Below, one piece after another: positions 7,214-16,595 of a DNA stretch of 19,817 nucleotides; position 1 is the first letter of the stretch, and every line of letters begins with the position of its first letter. The notes beneath the pieces are model-generated. The model was not told where the DNA came from and made no database searches. It saw only the letters and a program-made list of their open reading frames with translations. This DNA comes from Paenalcaligenes sp035302345 (GTDB lineage: Bacteria; Pseudomonadota; Gammaproteobacteria; Burkholderiales; Burkholderiaceae_B), in assembly GCA_035302345.1 (NCBI GenBank), contig DATGSS010000028.1:1-19817 (forward strand), read 5' to 3'. The translations under genes and the position numbers were made by a program.

Positions 7214-8152
7214 TTAGCGCCCTTTTGGGGTCGCTGTGGCTTGTGCTTGCTGGCGTTGTAGCGCCAATAGCATGATGCCTGTCACAACGCAGATACCGCC
7301 TGCTACCTGTATTAAACTCAGCCGTTGATCCAGTATTAGCCATCCCATCACTAGACTGGCAATGGGCTCAATATGCAAGGCAGGGGCGTTTTGGGCCATA
7401 TTCAGGCGCGGAGTCAGGACAAAAAGAGTCACAAACCCCAACCCATACAGCGCACTTAATAAAAACACATAGAGCCATCCAATGGGTTCGGCCGGAGCAG
7501 ACAGACCGTGCTCAAACAAACCGCTTTTACCAATCCCACTGGCCCCCAACATAATGACCACAGTGGCATAGAAACTGCGCACAGCGCCTGATAGGGCAGA
7601 TATCTTATGCTCTGTAATCCACAAACCAAAGGAAAAGGCCAATGCCCCAGTGACGGCTGCGCCCACGCCAAAAGCCCACACCTGTCGGGCAGCATGGTCT
7701 TGTTCAAGCAAATGCGGCACATCTAGACTTAGAAATAGACCAAATAAACACAGCAGCATGAGCCAAAAACCGGTGCGCGTAGGGGCAGGCCCCCCCAAAG
7801 CCCAGGTAATCAGGGCCAGCAAAATTGCAAAGGTATGCATAAACAGCAGGGCTATGCCCACTGGGATGCTGGCCACGGCGATATAAAGGCCGATGCTTTG
7901 AATGGTGAGCAATAATCCTAACAGTAGCTGCCATGGGCGCAGGGCGCGTGGTATGGCTAGTGATTGGCGCCGCCAAAATATAAAGATGCCCAAGGCTAAA
8001 ACCACCAGACCCGAACGGAAAATTACCGCACTAATGACCCCTAGATCCATATCAAAGCCCATGCGGGCTGCAATATGCCCCAAAGAAAATGATAGGCCAA
8101 TACAGGTCAGAATGAGGATTGAAAAAGGACGGCTAAAGCGTTGTGGCGGCAT
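7214..8152 (-). CDS. EamA-family (DMT superfamily) membrane transporter
   Basis: Predicted inner-membrane permease of the drug/metabolite transporter superfamily. The 312-residue protein is almost wholly hydrophobic, with about ten membrane segments in two halves, as in the duplicated EamA fold. The second half ends in the typical HIEPIASLVMGWLILDQRLSLIQVAGGICVVTGI pattern (described here by its key EP and G..L..E/D features), followed by a short basic tail. The substrate cannot be told from sequence. It starts 41 bp after the methyltransferase stop on the same strand and may be the last gene of a ppc-methyltransferase-transporter unit. No clear ribosome-binding site is seen before the ATG. 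Confidence 0.87.
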   Translation of the reverse strand: MPPQRFSRPFSILILTCIGLSFSLGHIAARMGFDMDLGVISAVIFRSGLVVLALGIFIFWRRQSLAIPRALRPWQLLLGLLLTIQSIGLYIAVASIPVGIALLFMHTFAILLALITWALGGPAPTRTGFWLMLLCLFGLFLSLDVPHLLEQDHAARQVWAFGVGAAVTGALAFSFGLWITEHKISALSGAVRSFYATVVIMLGASGIGKSGLFEHGLSAPAEPIGWLYVFLLSALYGLGFVTLFVLTPRLNMAQNAPALHIEPIASLVMGWLILDQRLSLIQVAGGICVVTGIMLLALQRQQAQATATPKGR

Positions 8153-8193
8153 ATTTTTAATATTGCAGGTGAAACAAGAAAAGAGAAAAGACG

Positions 8194-9453
8194 TTATGCA
8201 ACGGGTGGAGCCAAGCGGTCTCTTCGATCGCCGCGGATAAAGCCTAGCAGCGGCGGTTGCATCCCTTTGCCAATCGCCAGTACTTTAAAAAGCTCGCCCA
8301 TTTCACTTTCAGATAACAGCTTTTGGCAAGCGCCGGCGATATGCGTCCATTGGCGGGTTAGCTCTTCGTCGGTACCAGCGCCTAATTCTGCATGCAGTAG
8401 CTCTAACTGCTGGGCCAGCCCGCAGTTCAACAAAAAGGCACCCTGATTGATATAACCATAGACATCTAATTGTGCTTCTAATGCGGCATCGGCCAAGGCA
8501 GTAAAATCCACATGTGCTGTGATGTCCTGTAGGCCTGGATATATGAGGGGTTGATCATGGGCATGATGGCGGAAATGGCACATTAGTGTGCCCTCGTGCC
8601 GTTGAGAATGATAGTACTCGTGCTGCGGAAAGCCGTAGTCAATAATCAATGCAGCACCGTAGGTCAGCCAATCGCCTAATACGCGTACCCAGCCCTCGGC
8701 GTGGAGGTTGATTTCACTGCGATAGCCATCGATATCAGGCAGACGTTGCAGGGCTAAATGGGCCAAACTTTCCTCGGCGGGTCGTTGCGTCAACGCAAAG
8801 GGCACGGGCCCGGTTGAGCGTTCATCAAAACAAACACCGTATTCGTTCACCTCATTTTGGTTTTTTTCTACCCAGTGCACAGGCATGGCATCCATGACCT
8901 CATTAGCCAAAATACAGCCAGCAAAAGAATCCGGTAACTGATCCAGCCAGCGCACTTGGACACCAGCATCCATATAAGGTTGTAAGTGTGCTTCTTGGCG
9001 AGCACGCAGAGACGGCGAGATCTCTAGAATCCAGTACTGCAAAGTAGGAAAATCTACTTGTAATGTTTGGATGACAGGGGCGGCCAAAGCGCCAGTCCCG
9101 GCGCCAAACTCTAACACGATGGGTGGATGGCCTGCGGCCACACATTGTTCCAGCACCTGAGCAGCTTGTTGCGCCACCGCCTGCCCAAATAGCGGGGTGA
9201 GCTCGGGCCCGGTGGTAAAGTCACCCGTGGGCGTTTGACTGCCAAATTTAGTACTACCAGCAGTGTAATACCCCCATTCGGGGGCATAGAGGCATAACTG
9301 CATAAATTGGTCAAAGGGTAAAAAACCCTCTGGCTGTGATTGCATGGCGGCACGCAGCGCATCAATATGCGCATTTAGATGGCTGAGTAGTTCGGGTTCT
9401 AAATCAGGCAGCCCAGTGGGCATTTGTGGGTAGCTATGCGAGGGTGTGGTCAT
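8194..9453 (-). CDS. MidA/NDUFAF7-family (DUF185) SAM-dependent methyltransferase
   Basis: Predicted class I methyltransferase of the COG1565/DUF185 family. The mitochondrial member NDUFAF7 methylates an arginine of the complex I subunit NDUFS2; the bacterial substrate is not settled. From the chosen start the product is 419 residues, with LPFDQFMQLCLYAPEWGYY (45-63), the family segment GDFTTGPELTPLFG (77-90), the SAM-binding EFGAGTGALA (115-124), ILANEVMDAMPVHW, and IIDYGFPQHEYY. The frame stays open to 9573, inside ppc, but the first 40 residues there are not family-like, so the ATG at 9453 (50 bp after the ppc stop) is preferred. No strong Shine-Dalgarno sequence supports it. It lies between ppc and the EamA gene on the same strand. 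Confidence 0.88.
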   Translation of the reverse strand: MTTPSHSYPQMPTGLPDLEPELLSHLNAHIDALRAAMQSQPEGFLPFDQFMQLCLYAPEWGYYTAGSTKFGSQTPTGDFTTGPELTPLFGQAVAQQAAQVLEQCVAAGHPPIVLEFGAGTGALAAPVIQTLQVDFPTLQYWILEISPSLRARQEAHLQPYMDAGVQVRWLDQLPDSFAGCILANEVMDAMPVHWVEKNQNEVNEYGVCFDERSTGPVPFALTQRPAEESLAHLALQRLPDIDGYRSEINLHAEGWVRVLGDWLTYGAALIIDYGFPQHEYYHSQRHEGTLMCHFRHHAHDQPLIYPGLQDITAHVDFTALADAALEAQLDVYGYINQGAFLLNCGLAQQLELLHAELGAGTDEELTRQWTHIAGACQKLLSESEMGELFKVLAIGKGMQPPLLGFIRGDRRDRLAPPVA

Positions 9454-9502
9454 AGGTTTATAAAATAGTACATGGGTGGCATTCGATGCTTTACACTGTA
9501 GA

Positions 9503-12349
9503 TTATCCTGAGTTGCGCAGTCCGGTGGCAATACCATTGATGGTGATGTGTATTGCTGTGCGGATGCGGTCATCAGAATGATGAGTGCGATAGTGCTGCA
9601 GTAATTCGATTTGTAGGTAATTCAACGGGTCGATATAGGCAAAACGCTCGTTTAGGGTCGCCTGTAGCTCGGGGTGATGGGCCAACAGGCCATGATCAGT
9701 GATGGCTTCTAGGGCCCATAAACAACGTTGGTACTCTTGTTCAATGCGGTGGTAAATACGTTCAGCCAGGTCTTGGTCCTCGAGCAGTGCGCTATAGGCT
9801 TTGCCGATACGCAGATCAGTTTTGGCTAGCACCTGCTCCATATTGGACAACAAGGTGTAGAAAAACGGCCATTGGGTAGCCATTTTCTGCAAGGTTTCCA
9901 AACGTTCTTCATAGGTGCTGGCGAGAGCGCCCGGAATTCCTTCGTTTAGGTATCGGGTCAGTGCGGCACCCACACCGTACCAGCCTGGCAGGGGCAGGCG
10001 ACATTGAGCCCAAGAAAATCCCCATGGAATGGCGCGTAGGTCTTCGATGCGATATTGATCACGCCGCGCTGCGGGCCGTGAGCCTATTTTTAGATCCGAG
10101 ATCTCTAAGATGGGTGTGGCTGTGAAAAAATATTCAGTAAATCCAGGGGTGTTAAAAACCAGATCTCGATAAGTCTGCTCGGCCACCTGCGATAAGTAAT
10201 CCATGGTGGGCCCGTATTTTTCAATCAGTCGGTGTTCATTGGCCGTTCGTTTTGGGCTACCTAAGGTCGCCTGCAGTGTCGCTGAAACAAACATTTCTAA
10301 ATGCCAGCGGCCGATAAATTCGTCTTTATATCGGCTTTGGATCATCTCACCTTGCTCGGTGAGGCGTATCTGGCCACCGACAGTTTCTGCCGGCTGTGCC
10401 AATATGGCATCAAAACTAGAGCCCCCGCCACGACCGACCGAGCCCCCACGCCCGTGAAAAAGCCGCAACCGCACCTCATGGTCACGAAAGACCTCTAATA
10501 ACTGCAGCTCGGCCTGGTATAAAGACCAATTTGCAGTGAGGTAACCGCCATCTTTGTTGCTATCCGAATAGCCCAGCATGACCTCTTGGATGCCGTTATG
10601 GCAGCGTTCAATGCGTGTTTTGACCTCGGGCAAGGCCAGCCAAGCCGCCATAATATCAGGGCCGCGCGCCAAATCAGGAATGGTCTCAAATAAGGGGACG
10701 ACCATGACCTCATCAGCGGGACCCTCATGTTTTTGCGGTTGGGCGAGCCCCGTTTCTTGTTGGAGCACCAAGACGGCTAGCAAATCGCTTAGCCGTTCGG
10801 TATGTGAGACAATGTATTGTTGGATTAGCTGGGGACCAAAGCGTTGTCGCATTTGAGCAGCCATGCGCAAGATGGCTAACTCTTTCTGGGTTTCTGCGCT
10901 GTAGTTCAACCAGGGCGAGACCAAGGGGCGGGCATTTTGTAGCTCGGCACGCAGTAGTTTAATTTTGTCTTGCTCGCCCAATGCGCTGTATTGGACAGGT
11001 TGGCCCTGAAAATAGCAGTCAGCGGCGCTAAAGAGCTCGTCCAGTACGCGAGCATGTACGTCCGAGCTTTGGCGTAAATCAATGGTCGCCAAATGAAAGC
11101 CAAATACTCGCACCGCTTGAATCAATGGCCCTAAGCGCAGGTTGATAATAGATTGCGCCTGTGATTGTTGTAACGATAGGGCGATGCATTGCAGATCATC
11201 TAAAAAATCATTGGCATCGCTGTAGGCGTTGGCTGCATAGGTAGGGTGGATGGCGCGGCGCTCGCCCGTTAGTTGTAAACAGGTGGCATCCAGACGGGCA
11301 TAGATGTGGATACAAGCACGTCTATAGGGCTCGTCTAATCGATGGGGTGACTGATCCTGACTGTCAGCGGCCAGTTGTAGTAACGATGCGCTAGGGGGTG
11401 CCAGGCTTTCTGCGACTGAAAGCTCGGTACCCAATGCTTTGAGCTCGCTGAGGTAAAAATCAAAGACGCAACGCCCTTGATGCTGGGCGGCTGTTTCCAA
11501 TGTTTGTGCATTGATTTTTGGGTTCCCGTCGCGGTCACCCCCAATCCAGCTGCCCATACGCAGAAACAAGGGCGGGTGCTTGAGGGACGGCTGATCAGCG
11601 GTTTGCGCATCCAGTGCTAATTGCGCTTCTAGTTGCTCAAAGGTATTTAAATATAGTTCGGGGATGACTTTAAAAAAGGTCAGTGGGTAATAGGCCAGCG
11701 CATTGTCAATTTCATCCTCTACGGTCAGGGTATGCGGGCGTAAAAGCCGAGTTTGCCATAAAGTAGTAATAAGGCCGTCCAGAGTACGCGCCAGTTTGCC
11801 ATTTACCTGTAGATCAGAGCTGTTTTTGTCAACTGTGTCCGGCAATGCCTCGAGACAGCTGGCAATAGCGCGGTGCAGCGCCAGCGTACTTTGGCGTTGC
11901 ACCTCGGTCGGGTGTGCTGTCAGTACGGGCATGATGCAGCTGCTATTCAAGATGTTTAAAATCTCTGTGGGGGTATGATGGGTCAGCGCAGTTTTTAATG
12001 CATAGGCTAACGAGGTCTGAGCGCTTTGGCCGTTGGATTCAGGTAGCTCCCAGTGGGTGCGCAGGACATGGTCTTCGGCGATATTAGCCAGGTGCAGAAA
12101 ATACGTAAAAGCACGTGCTACAGTCTCGGCCTCATCAGCACTCAGAGCAGATAAAGCAGCGCTCAGGGCTTTGCTATCGGGATTGTTGGTTTGACGTTTG
12201 AGGCCGACTGCGGTGCGGCGTACCTGTTCAATACGCTGGAACATCGCCTCACCATTGTTGCCCCGAATGACATTTCCAAGTACTTTCCCTAATAGGCGAA
12301 TGATTTGTTGCAGTAACGCTGCATGTGAGGAGGTAGACTGCAATTGCAT
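9503..12349 (-). CDS. ppc: Phosphoenolpyruvate carboxylase
   Basis: Carboxylates phosphoenolpyruvate to oxaloacetate, refilling the TCA cycle. The 948-residue product has VLTAHPTEVQRQS (His146, catalytic), GSWIGGDRDGNP, MLGYSDSNKDGGYLTANW, the glycine-rich loop FHGRGGSVGRGGG, LRAIPWGFSWAQCRLPLPGWYG, and the C-terminal GLRNSG. Most enzymes end in NTG; here Ser replaces Thr, while the Asn that matches the E. coli aspartate-inhibitor ligand Asn881 is kept (Asn946). The ATG is supported by an AGGAGT sequence (complement of 12355-12360). It is longer than the E. coli enzyme (883) but shows no break. It diverges from ilvD and may lead an operon with the methyltransferase downstream. Confidence 0.97.
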   Translation of the reverse strand: MQLQSTSSHAALLQQIIRLLGKVLGNVIRGNNGEAMFQRIEQVRRTAVGLKRQTNNPDSKALSAALSALSADEAETVARAFTYFLHLANIAEDHVLRTHWELPESNGQSAQTSLAYALKTALTHHTPTEILNILNSSCIMPVLTAHPTEVQRQSTLALHRAIASCLEALPDTVDKNSSDLQVNGKLARTLDGLITTLWQTRLLRPHTLTVEDEIDNALAYYPLTFFKVIPELYLNTFEQLEAQLALDAQTADQPSLKHPPLFLRMGSWIGGDRDGNPKINAQTLETAAQHQGRCVFDFYLSELKALGTELSVAESLAPPSASLLQLAADSQDQSPHRLDEPYRRACIHIYARLDATCLQLTGERRAIHPTYAANAYSDANDFLDDLQCIALSLQQSQAQSIINLRLGPLIQAVRVFGFHLATIDLRQSSDVHARVLDELFSAADCYFQGQPVQYSALGEQDKIKLLRAELQNARPLVSPWLNYSAETQKELAILRMAAQMRQRFGPQLIQQYIVSHTERLSDLLAVLVLQQETGLAQPQKHEGPADEVMVVPLFETIPDLARGPDIMAAWLALPEVKTRIERCHNGIQEVMLGYSDSNKDGGYLTANWSLYQAELQLLEVFRDHEVRLRLFHGRGGSVGRGGGSSFDAILAQPAETVGGQIRLTEQGEMIQSRYKDEFIGRWHLEMFVSATLQATLGSPKRTANEHRLIEKYGPTMDYLSQVAEQTYRDLVFNTPGFTEYFFTATPILEISDLKIGSRPAARRDQYRIEDLRAIPWGFSWAQCRLPLPGWYGVGAALTRYLNEGIPGALASTYEERLETLQKMATQWPFFYTLLSNMEQVLAKTDLRIGKAYSALLEDQDLAERIYHRIEQEYQRCLWALEAITDHGLLAHHPELQATLNERFAYIDPLNYLQIELLQHYRTHHSDDRIRTAIHITINGIATGLRNSG

Positions 12350-12375
12350 GGGAAACTCCTGCTATAGATTATTGG

Positions 12376-12405
12376 TGGGCAGCACTTAATAGGTGCCCAG
12401 TTTTT
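12376..12405 (+). terminator. Terminator-like hairpin in the ppc-ilvD gap
   Basis: TGGGCA (12376-12381) pairs with TGCCCA (12394-12399). An alternative fold pairs TGG plus GCAC with GTGC plus CCA around a 7-base loop. GTTTTT follows (12400-12405), then two more T-rich stretches. Read on the plus strand it has the form of an intrinsic terminator 32 bases ahead of ilvD. It could be an attenuator if a promoter lies upstream in the ppc start, or merely the leader hairpin of ppc on the other strand. Confidence 0.45.
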
Positions 12406-12437
12406 AGGATTTTTTATCTTTTTGTTAGAGAATTATT

Positions 12438-14306
12438 ATGCCTCAATATCGTTCACGTACTTCTACGCATGGTAGAAACATGGCGGGTGCGCGTGCACTG
12501 TGGCGCGCCACCGGGATGAAAGACGATGATTTCAACAAACCTATTATCGCAGTTGTAAATTCATTTACCCAGTTTGTGCCTGGACATGTCCATTTAAAAG
12601 ATATGGGGCAGCTGGTCGCACGTAATATCGAGGCGGCAGGGGGTGTGGCTAAAGAATTCAATACCATTGCTGTCGATGATGGTATTGCCATGGGTCACGA
12701 TGGGATGTTGTATTCCTTGCCCAGCCGCGATTTGATCGCAGACTCAGTAGAGTACATGGTCAATGCACATTGTGCAGATGCCATGGTGTGTATCTCTAAT
12801 TGCGACAAAATTACTCCTGGTATGTTGATGGCCGCCCTGCGCATAAATATCCCTGTGATTTTTATTTCCGGGGGCCCTATGGAGGCAGGCAAGGTCGTCG
12901 CCAAAGATGGCAAAACCGTTGTCCACAAGCTGGATTTGGTGGATGCCATGGTTCAGGCTGCTGATAGCTCGGTCAGTGACGAAGAGATGCTCGACATCGA
13001 GCGCAGTGCCTGCCCCACCTGCGGTTCTTGCTCGGGGATGTTTACTGCAAACTCGATGAACTGCTTGACCGAGGCCTTAGGCTTGGCATTGCCCGGTAAT
13101 GGGACGTTGGTCGCAACACATGCTCGCCGCCAAGGGTTATTCGAAAGCGCCGGGGCTGTGATTGTTGATTTGTGCCGTCGTTACTACGAAGAAAAAGACG
13201 AGTCAGTCTTGCCGCGTAATATTGCCACTTTTGAAGCCTTTGAAAATGCCATGGTACTAGATATTGCCATGGGTGGTTCGACCAACACTGTATTGCACTT
13301 GTTAGCTGCTGCCCAAGAGGCCGGGGTGGATTTCACCATGGCTGATATTGACCGTTTGTCGCGTCAGGTCCCGTGCCTGTGCAAGGTGTCTCCTGCTATT
13401 GATGACGTACACGTTGAGGATGTCCACCGTGCAGGGGGTATTTTAGGTATATTGGCCGAGCTCGCCCGCGGTGGTTTACTAAATTTGGATGTAGGTAATA
13501 TTCACAGCGGCACATTGGGTGATGCCATTAAAAACTGGGATGTATTGGGTGAAAATGGCAAAGCCGTCGAACGCTTTTTCCTCAGTGGCCCGGGCGGCGT
13601 ACCTACCCAAACAGCATTTAGCCAAGACCGTTATTACGAAAGCCTAGACTTGGATCGTGAAAATGGCTGCATCCGTAATATAGAACACGCTTATTCCGAG
13701 GATGGTGGTTTGGCCGTACTGTATGGAAACCTGGCTGAAAACGGTTGTATCGTTAAAACGGCAGGCGTGGACGAGAGCATCCTCACTTTTACGGGTAAAG
13801 CTCGCGTCTTTGAAAGTCAAGACTCTTCTGTTGAGGGCATTTTAGGCGGTAAAGTCGGCCCAGGGGATGTCGTGATCATCCGCTACGAGGGTCCAAAAGG
13901 CGGGCCCGGCATGCAAGAAATGCTTTATCCGACTTCCTATCTAAAGTCCATGGGCTTAGGTGCACAGGCAGCGCTCTTTACCGATGGACGCTTTTCCGGT
14001 GGGTCTTCTGGTTTGGTGATTGGTCATGCCTCGCCCGAGGCCGCCGAGGGTGGTGCGATAGCACTGGTCGAAGAAGGCGATACCATTGAGATTGATATTC
14101 CCAACCGCCGCATTCATCTGGCCATCAGTGACGAAGAGCTCGCGCGTCGCCGCGCCGAGATGGAAGCACGCGGGGATCAAGCCTGGCAACCCAAAGAAGA
14201 GCGTAAGCGCGCCGTCAGCCAAGCATTATTGGCTTATGCAGCGATGGCGACCTCAGCTGACCGAGGTGCGGTACGCGATCTCAGTCAAATCACCCAGCGC
14301 CGTTAA
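12438..14306 (+). CDS. ilvD: Dihydroxy-acid dehydratase
   Basis: Dehydrates 2,3-dihydroxy-isovalerate and 2,3-dihydroxy-3-methylvalerate to the 2-keto acids that precede valine, leucine and isoleucine. The 622-residue protein is of the long, E. coli-like form. Visible active-site features are Asp81 (VDDGIAMGHDGM), Cys122 with Lys124 (CISNCDKITPGM), Cys195 (CPTCGSCSGMFTANSMN), GPKGGPGMQEMLYPTS and TDGRFSGGSSGLVIGHASPE. Cys122 and Cys195 match two iron-sulfur ligands of the E. coli enzyme, so a [4Fe-4S] cluster is expected. Start: the ATG at 12438 fits the family N-terminus (PQYRSRTSTHGRNMAGARAL); the upstream AGAG is a weak ribosome-binding site. It diverges from ppc and ends at a strong terminator. 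Confidence 0.97.
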   Translation: MPQYRSRTSTHGRNMAGARALWRATGMKDDDFNKPIIAVVNSFTQFVPGHVHLKDMGQLVARNIEAAGGVAKEFNTIAVDDGIAMGHDGMLYSLPSRDLIADSVEYMVNAHCADAMVCISNCDKITPGMLMAALRINIPVIFISGGPMEAGKVVAKDGKTVVHKLDLVDAMVQAADSSVSDEEMLDIERSACPTCGSCSGMFTANSMNCLTEALGLALPGNGTLVATHARRQGLFESAGAVIVDLCRRYYEEKDESVLPRNIATFEAFENAMVLDIAMGGSTNTVLHLLAAAQEAGVDFTMADIDRLSRQVPCLCKVSPAIDDVHVEDVHRAGGILGILAELARGGLLNLDVGNIHSGTLGDAIKNWDVLGENGKAVERFFLSGPGGVPTQTAFSQDRYYESLDLDRENGCIRNIEHAYSEDGGLAVLYGNLAENGCIVKTAGVDESILTFTGKARVFESQDSSVEGILGGKVGPGDVVIIRYEGPKGGPGMQEMLYPTSYLKSMGLGAQAALFTDGRFSGGSSGLVIGHASPEAAEGGAIALVEEGDTIEIDIPNRRIHLAISDEELARRRAEMEARGDQAWQPKEERKRAVSQALLAYAAMATSADRGAVRDLSQITQRR

Positions 14307-14334
14307 TTAAAACGCTATCACTGTCTGCATCCAG

Positions 14335-14376
14335 ACTGCCGATGCTGCCCTTACCGGGGCCATCGGCAGTTTTTTG
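14335..14376 (+). terminator. Intrinsic terminator of ilvD
   Basis: ACTGCCGATG (14335-14344) pairs perfectly with CATCGGCAGT (14361-14370); the 16-base loop can extend by GCCC-GGGC pairing. Six T's follow (14371-14376). The opposite strand has no T run after the stem, so it acts on ilvD only. Confidence 0.92.
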
Positions 14377-14383
14377 TTGATTT

Positions 14384-15511
14384 CTAATTCGATAATGCGT
14401 GGCTGTGGACCTGGTTGCGGCCGGCGCGTTTAGCCGCATATAAGGCCTCGTCAGCTCTTTGAATGATATGGGTTAAAGGTTCATCAGGGTGAGCTACAGC
14501 TATCCCGATGCTGACGGTGCATTGGATGGGGTTGCCCTCTAGATCGTTGATCTGTAATGCTGCAGTGGCCAGACGTATTTGTTCGGCTTGGCCATGCAAT
14601 TGTTCTAAATTTAGCTCATCACGGATGAGTAGGAATTCCTCGCCACCATAACGGGCAATGCGGTCAGTGGGCTGTCGGTGCTCGCGCAGTAAATCGGCAA
14701 ATCGCCGCAGTACTCTATCGCCCACAGCATGTCCGTATTGGTCATTAATTTTTTTAAAATGATCCAAATCCAGCAGCATTACACCTAGGGGCTGCCAGTG
14801 CGATTCGCCTGACTCATCACTTTCCATCAAATCTAATAACGAATGGCGGTTGAGTAATCCGGTCAGCTGGTCGTGTGTGGCTTGGCGATATAGGCGTAAC
14901 AGCAAATTGAGATGAAAATGATTGGCGGTCAAGGCCATCACAAGCAAAGCGCACAGCAGCCATAGTTGCTGAATTAAATGCGTGGCAGGGGTCGCGTCAA
15001 TGTAAAAAGAATACAGCTGTACTGCGATGACCAGTGCGCCCACCAGCAGTGATTCGAGCAGGGTCAGAGGGAAAATGCTCAGCGTAGCCACTAGCAAAAA
15101 AGGGATAAACTGATAATTACCTAATTCGGGTAGTTCGAAAGGGGCCGTCACAAAGAGCAAATAAGCATAAAAACATGCTGGGCTGAGCAATAAGATGATG
15201 GCCAAGGTTGTTTGCTGGCGAGCAAAAACGCGCCAATAAGACAGCAACAAAATTGCAATTAGACTGATAAAGAAAAGCAACCGAGCCAAACGCAACTGGG
15301 GCAAGACCTGGGCCGGCAAGAGCACATGATCAAACAGAGCCCAGAAAGGAGACAGGACAATAAAAATCCAGCCCACGATCCGCAGCCGGCTGCCCAAATA
15401 CTGGTTACGGGCATAGGCAAAATCGGGGGTGTGTTTTTTTCCGGAGAGAGTGTCCAGAATGGAACTGGAGCCGCGGTGAAAGAAATCCATCAGTGTTTGC
15501 TTTTTAGACAT
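14384..15511 (-). CDS. Membrane-bound GGDEF diguanylate cyclase
   Basis: Predicted to make cyclic di-GMP from two GTP at the inner membrane. Using the ATG at 15511 (MSKKQTLMDFF) the product is 375 residues; the frame is open to 15592, but those 27 residues are not convincing. After a hydrophilic N-terminus come about six membrane helices (residues about 45-225), then a GGDEF domain opening at HDQLTGLLNR. The active-site motif is GGEEF (289-293) within RIARYGGEEFLL, and VSIGIAVA and ADEALYAAKRAGRNQV close the domain, so it should be active. The inhibitory I-site RxxD is absent: the aligned residues are QPTD. The sensory signal of the membrane part is unknown. It diverges from nadE. Confidence 0.9.
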   Translation of the reverse strand: MSKKQTLMDFFHRGSSSILDTLSGKKHTPDFAYARNQYLGSRLRIVGWIFIVLSPFWALFDHVLLPAQVLPQLRLARLLFFISLIAILLLSYWRVFARQQTTLAIILLLSPACFYAYLLFVTAPFELPELGNYQFIPFLLVATLSIFPLTLLESLLVGALVIAVQLYSFYIDATPATHLIQQLWLLCALLVMALTANHFHLNLLLRLYRQATHDQLTGLLNRHSLLDLMESDESGESHWQPLGVMLLDLDHFKKINDQYGHAVGDRVLRRFADLLREHRQPTDRIARYGGEEFLLIRDELNLEQLHGQAEQIRLATAALQINDLEGNPIQCTVSIGIAVAHPDEPLTHIIQRADEALYAAKRAGRNQVHSHALSN

Positions 15512-15683
15512 AACGATCCATCTACGGCTGGCAGTTTGATAGGGTACAGCAGCGCCTGTAGCGGTTTGGGTACAAATTTTACCTTTAGTCAAAATAAAAA
15601 CAAGTTTGAAAGGCAGTTATGTGCAGAGGAAAAAACCATGCTTGGCGAGTACAATATATGCTATTTTAGTGCTACCAGCTCAT

Positions 15684-15688
15684 GGAGG
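15684..15688 (+). promoter_or_regulatory. Ribosome-binding site that sets the nadE start
   Basis: GGAGG lies 8 bases before the GTG at 15697. An in-frame ATG at 15682 overlaps this sequence and has no ribosome-binding site of its own, so the GTG is the better start. Confidence 0.75.
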
Positions 15689-15696
15689 TGACTAGG

Positions 15697-16524
15697 GTGT
15701 TAACGGCACAACAACGCGCACAGCAACAGCAAGTAATCCATTCATTGGGTGCGCAGCCTACTATAGATATCGACCACGAACGGCAACGGCGTGAACAGTA
15801 TTTACTAGATTATTTACAGCAGACCGGTAGCCGGGCCTTGGTGCTGGGTATTAGCGGTGGGGTCGATTCCCTGCTGGCAGGTTTGATAGCCCAGCATGCT
15901 GTACGGGCGGCTCGCGCCCAGGGGTTGCAGGCATCTTTTCATGCCCTGCGGTTGCCCTATGGACAACAAAAAGACGCTGACGATGCAATTGCCGCGGTTG
16001 AATGCATTGATCCTGATTATCATCATGTGGTCGATATTCAACCGGCCACAGATGCTTTGGTCGATCAGTTAGAGGCCGCACAGGGGCCTTTGCCGTCCGA
16101 GCAGCGTGACTACATCATTGGCAATGTCAAAGCGCGCCAGCGCATGGTGGCGCAATACACATGTGCCGCTGCTCATGCGGGATTAGTATTGGGCAGTGAT
16201 CATGCCGCCGAGGCGCTGATGGGATATTTCACTAAATACGGTGATGGCGCAGCTGATATCATGCCATTGGCGGGTCTGACCAAATCGCAGGTGCGTGCAT
16301 TGGCTCATGCTTATGGCGCGCCGCGTCATTTAGTTGATAAAGTACCGACTGCAGATTTGGAATCAGGGCGCCCTTTATTGCCTGACGAAGAGGCCTTTGG
16401 TATCAGTTATGACGATATTGACGCTTTTTTGACGGGCCATGAGGTTTCCGCGCATGTTTTTGAGGTGATTATGCGTCATTATCGTGCCAGTGCCCACAAA
16501 CGCCAATTACCGGCTCACCCATGA
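15697..16524 (+). CDS. nadE: Ammonia-dependent NAD(+) synthetase
   Basis: Last step of NAD synthesis: amidates nicotinic acid adenine dinucleotide with ammonia and ATP. From the GTG at 15697 the protein is 275 residues, the same length as E. coli NadE, and the N-terminus (QQQQVIHSLGAQPTID) aligns with it. Motifs: the ATP pyrophosphatase loop LGISGGVDSLLAG (SGGVDS at 53-58), RQRMVAQYTCAAAHAGLVLGSDHAAEALMGYFTKYGDGAADI, and KVPTADLESGRPLLPDEEAFGISYDDID (only key segments given; positions about 148-255). There is no glutaminase domain, so free ammonia is the likely nitrogen source. It stands divergent to the GGDEF gene. Confidence 0.96.
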   Translation: MLTAQQRAQQQQVIHSLGAQPTIDIDHERQRREQYLLDYLQQTGSRALVLGISGGVDSLLAGLIAQHAVRAARAQGLQASFHALRLPYGQQKDADDAIAAVECIDPDYHHVVDIQPATDALVDQLEAAQGPLPSEQRDYIIGNVKARQRMVAQYTCAAAHAGLVLGSDHAAEALMGYFTKYGDGAADIMPLAGLTKSQVRALAHAYGAPRHLVDKVPTADLESGRPLLPDEEAFGISYDDIDAFLTGHEVSAHVFEVIMRHYRASAHKRQLPAHP

Positions 16525-16595
16525 TTGTGTTTGTGTATGCGCGTCCTTCCGTTATTGGGCCCATTTTAGTTGGGTTTCTTAACCGCTTTTTCTCA

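Noticed and set aside
9454..9573. N-terminal extension of the methyltransferase into ppc
   Set aside because: The 40 extra residues overlap the ppc end and have no family resemblance.
15682..15696. ATG start of nadE at 15682
   Set aside because: It overlaps the GGAGG ribosome-binding site; the GTG at 15697 has ideal spacing and gives the standard length.
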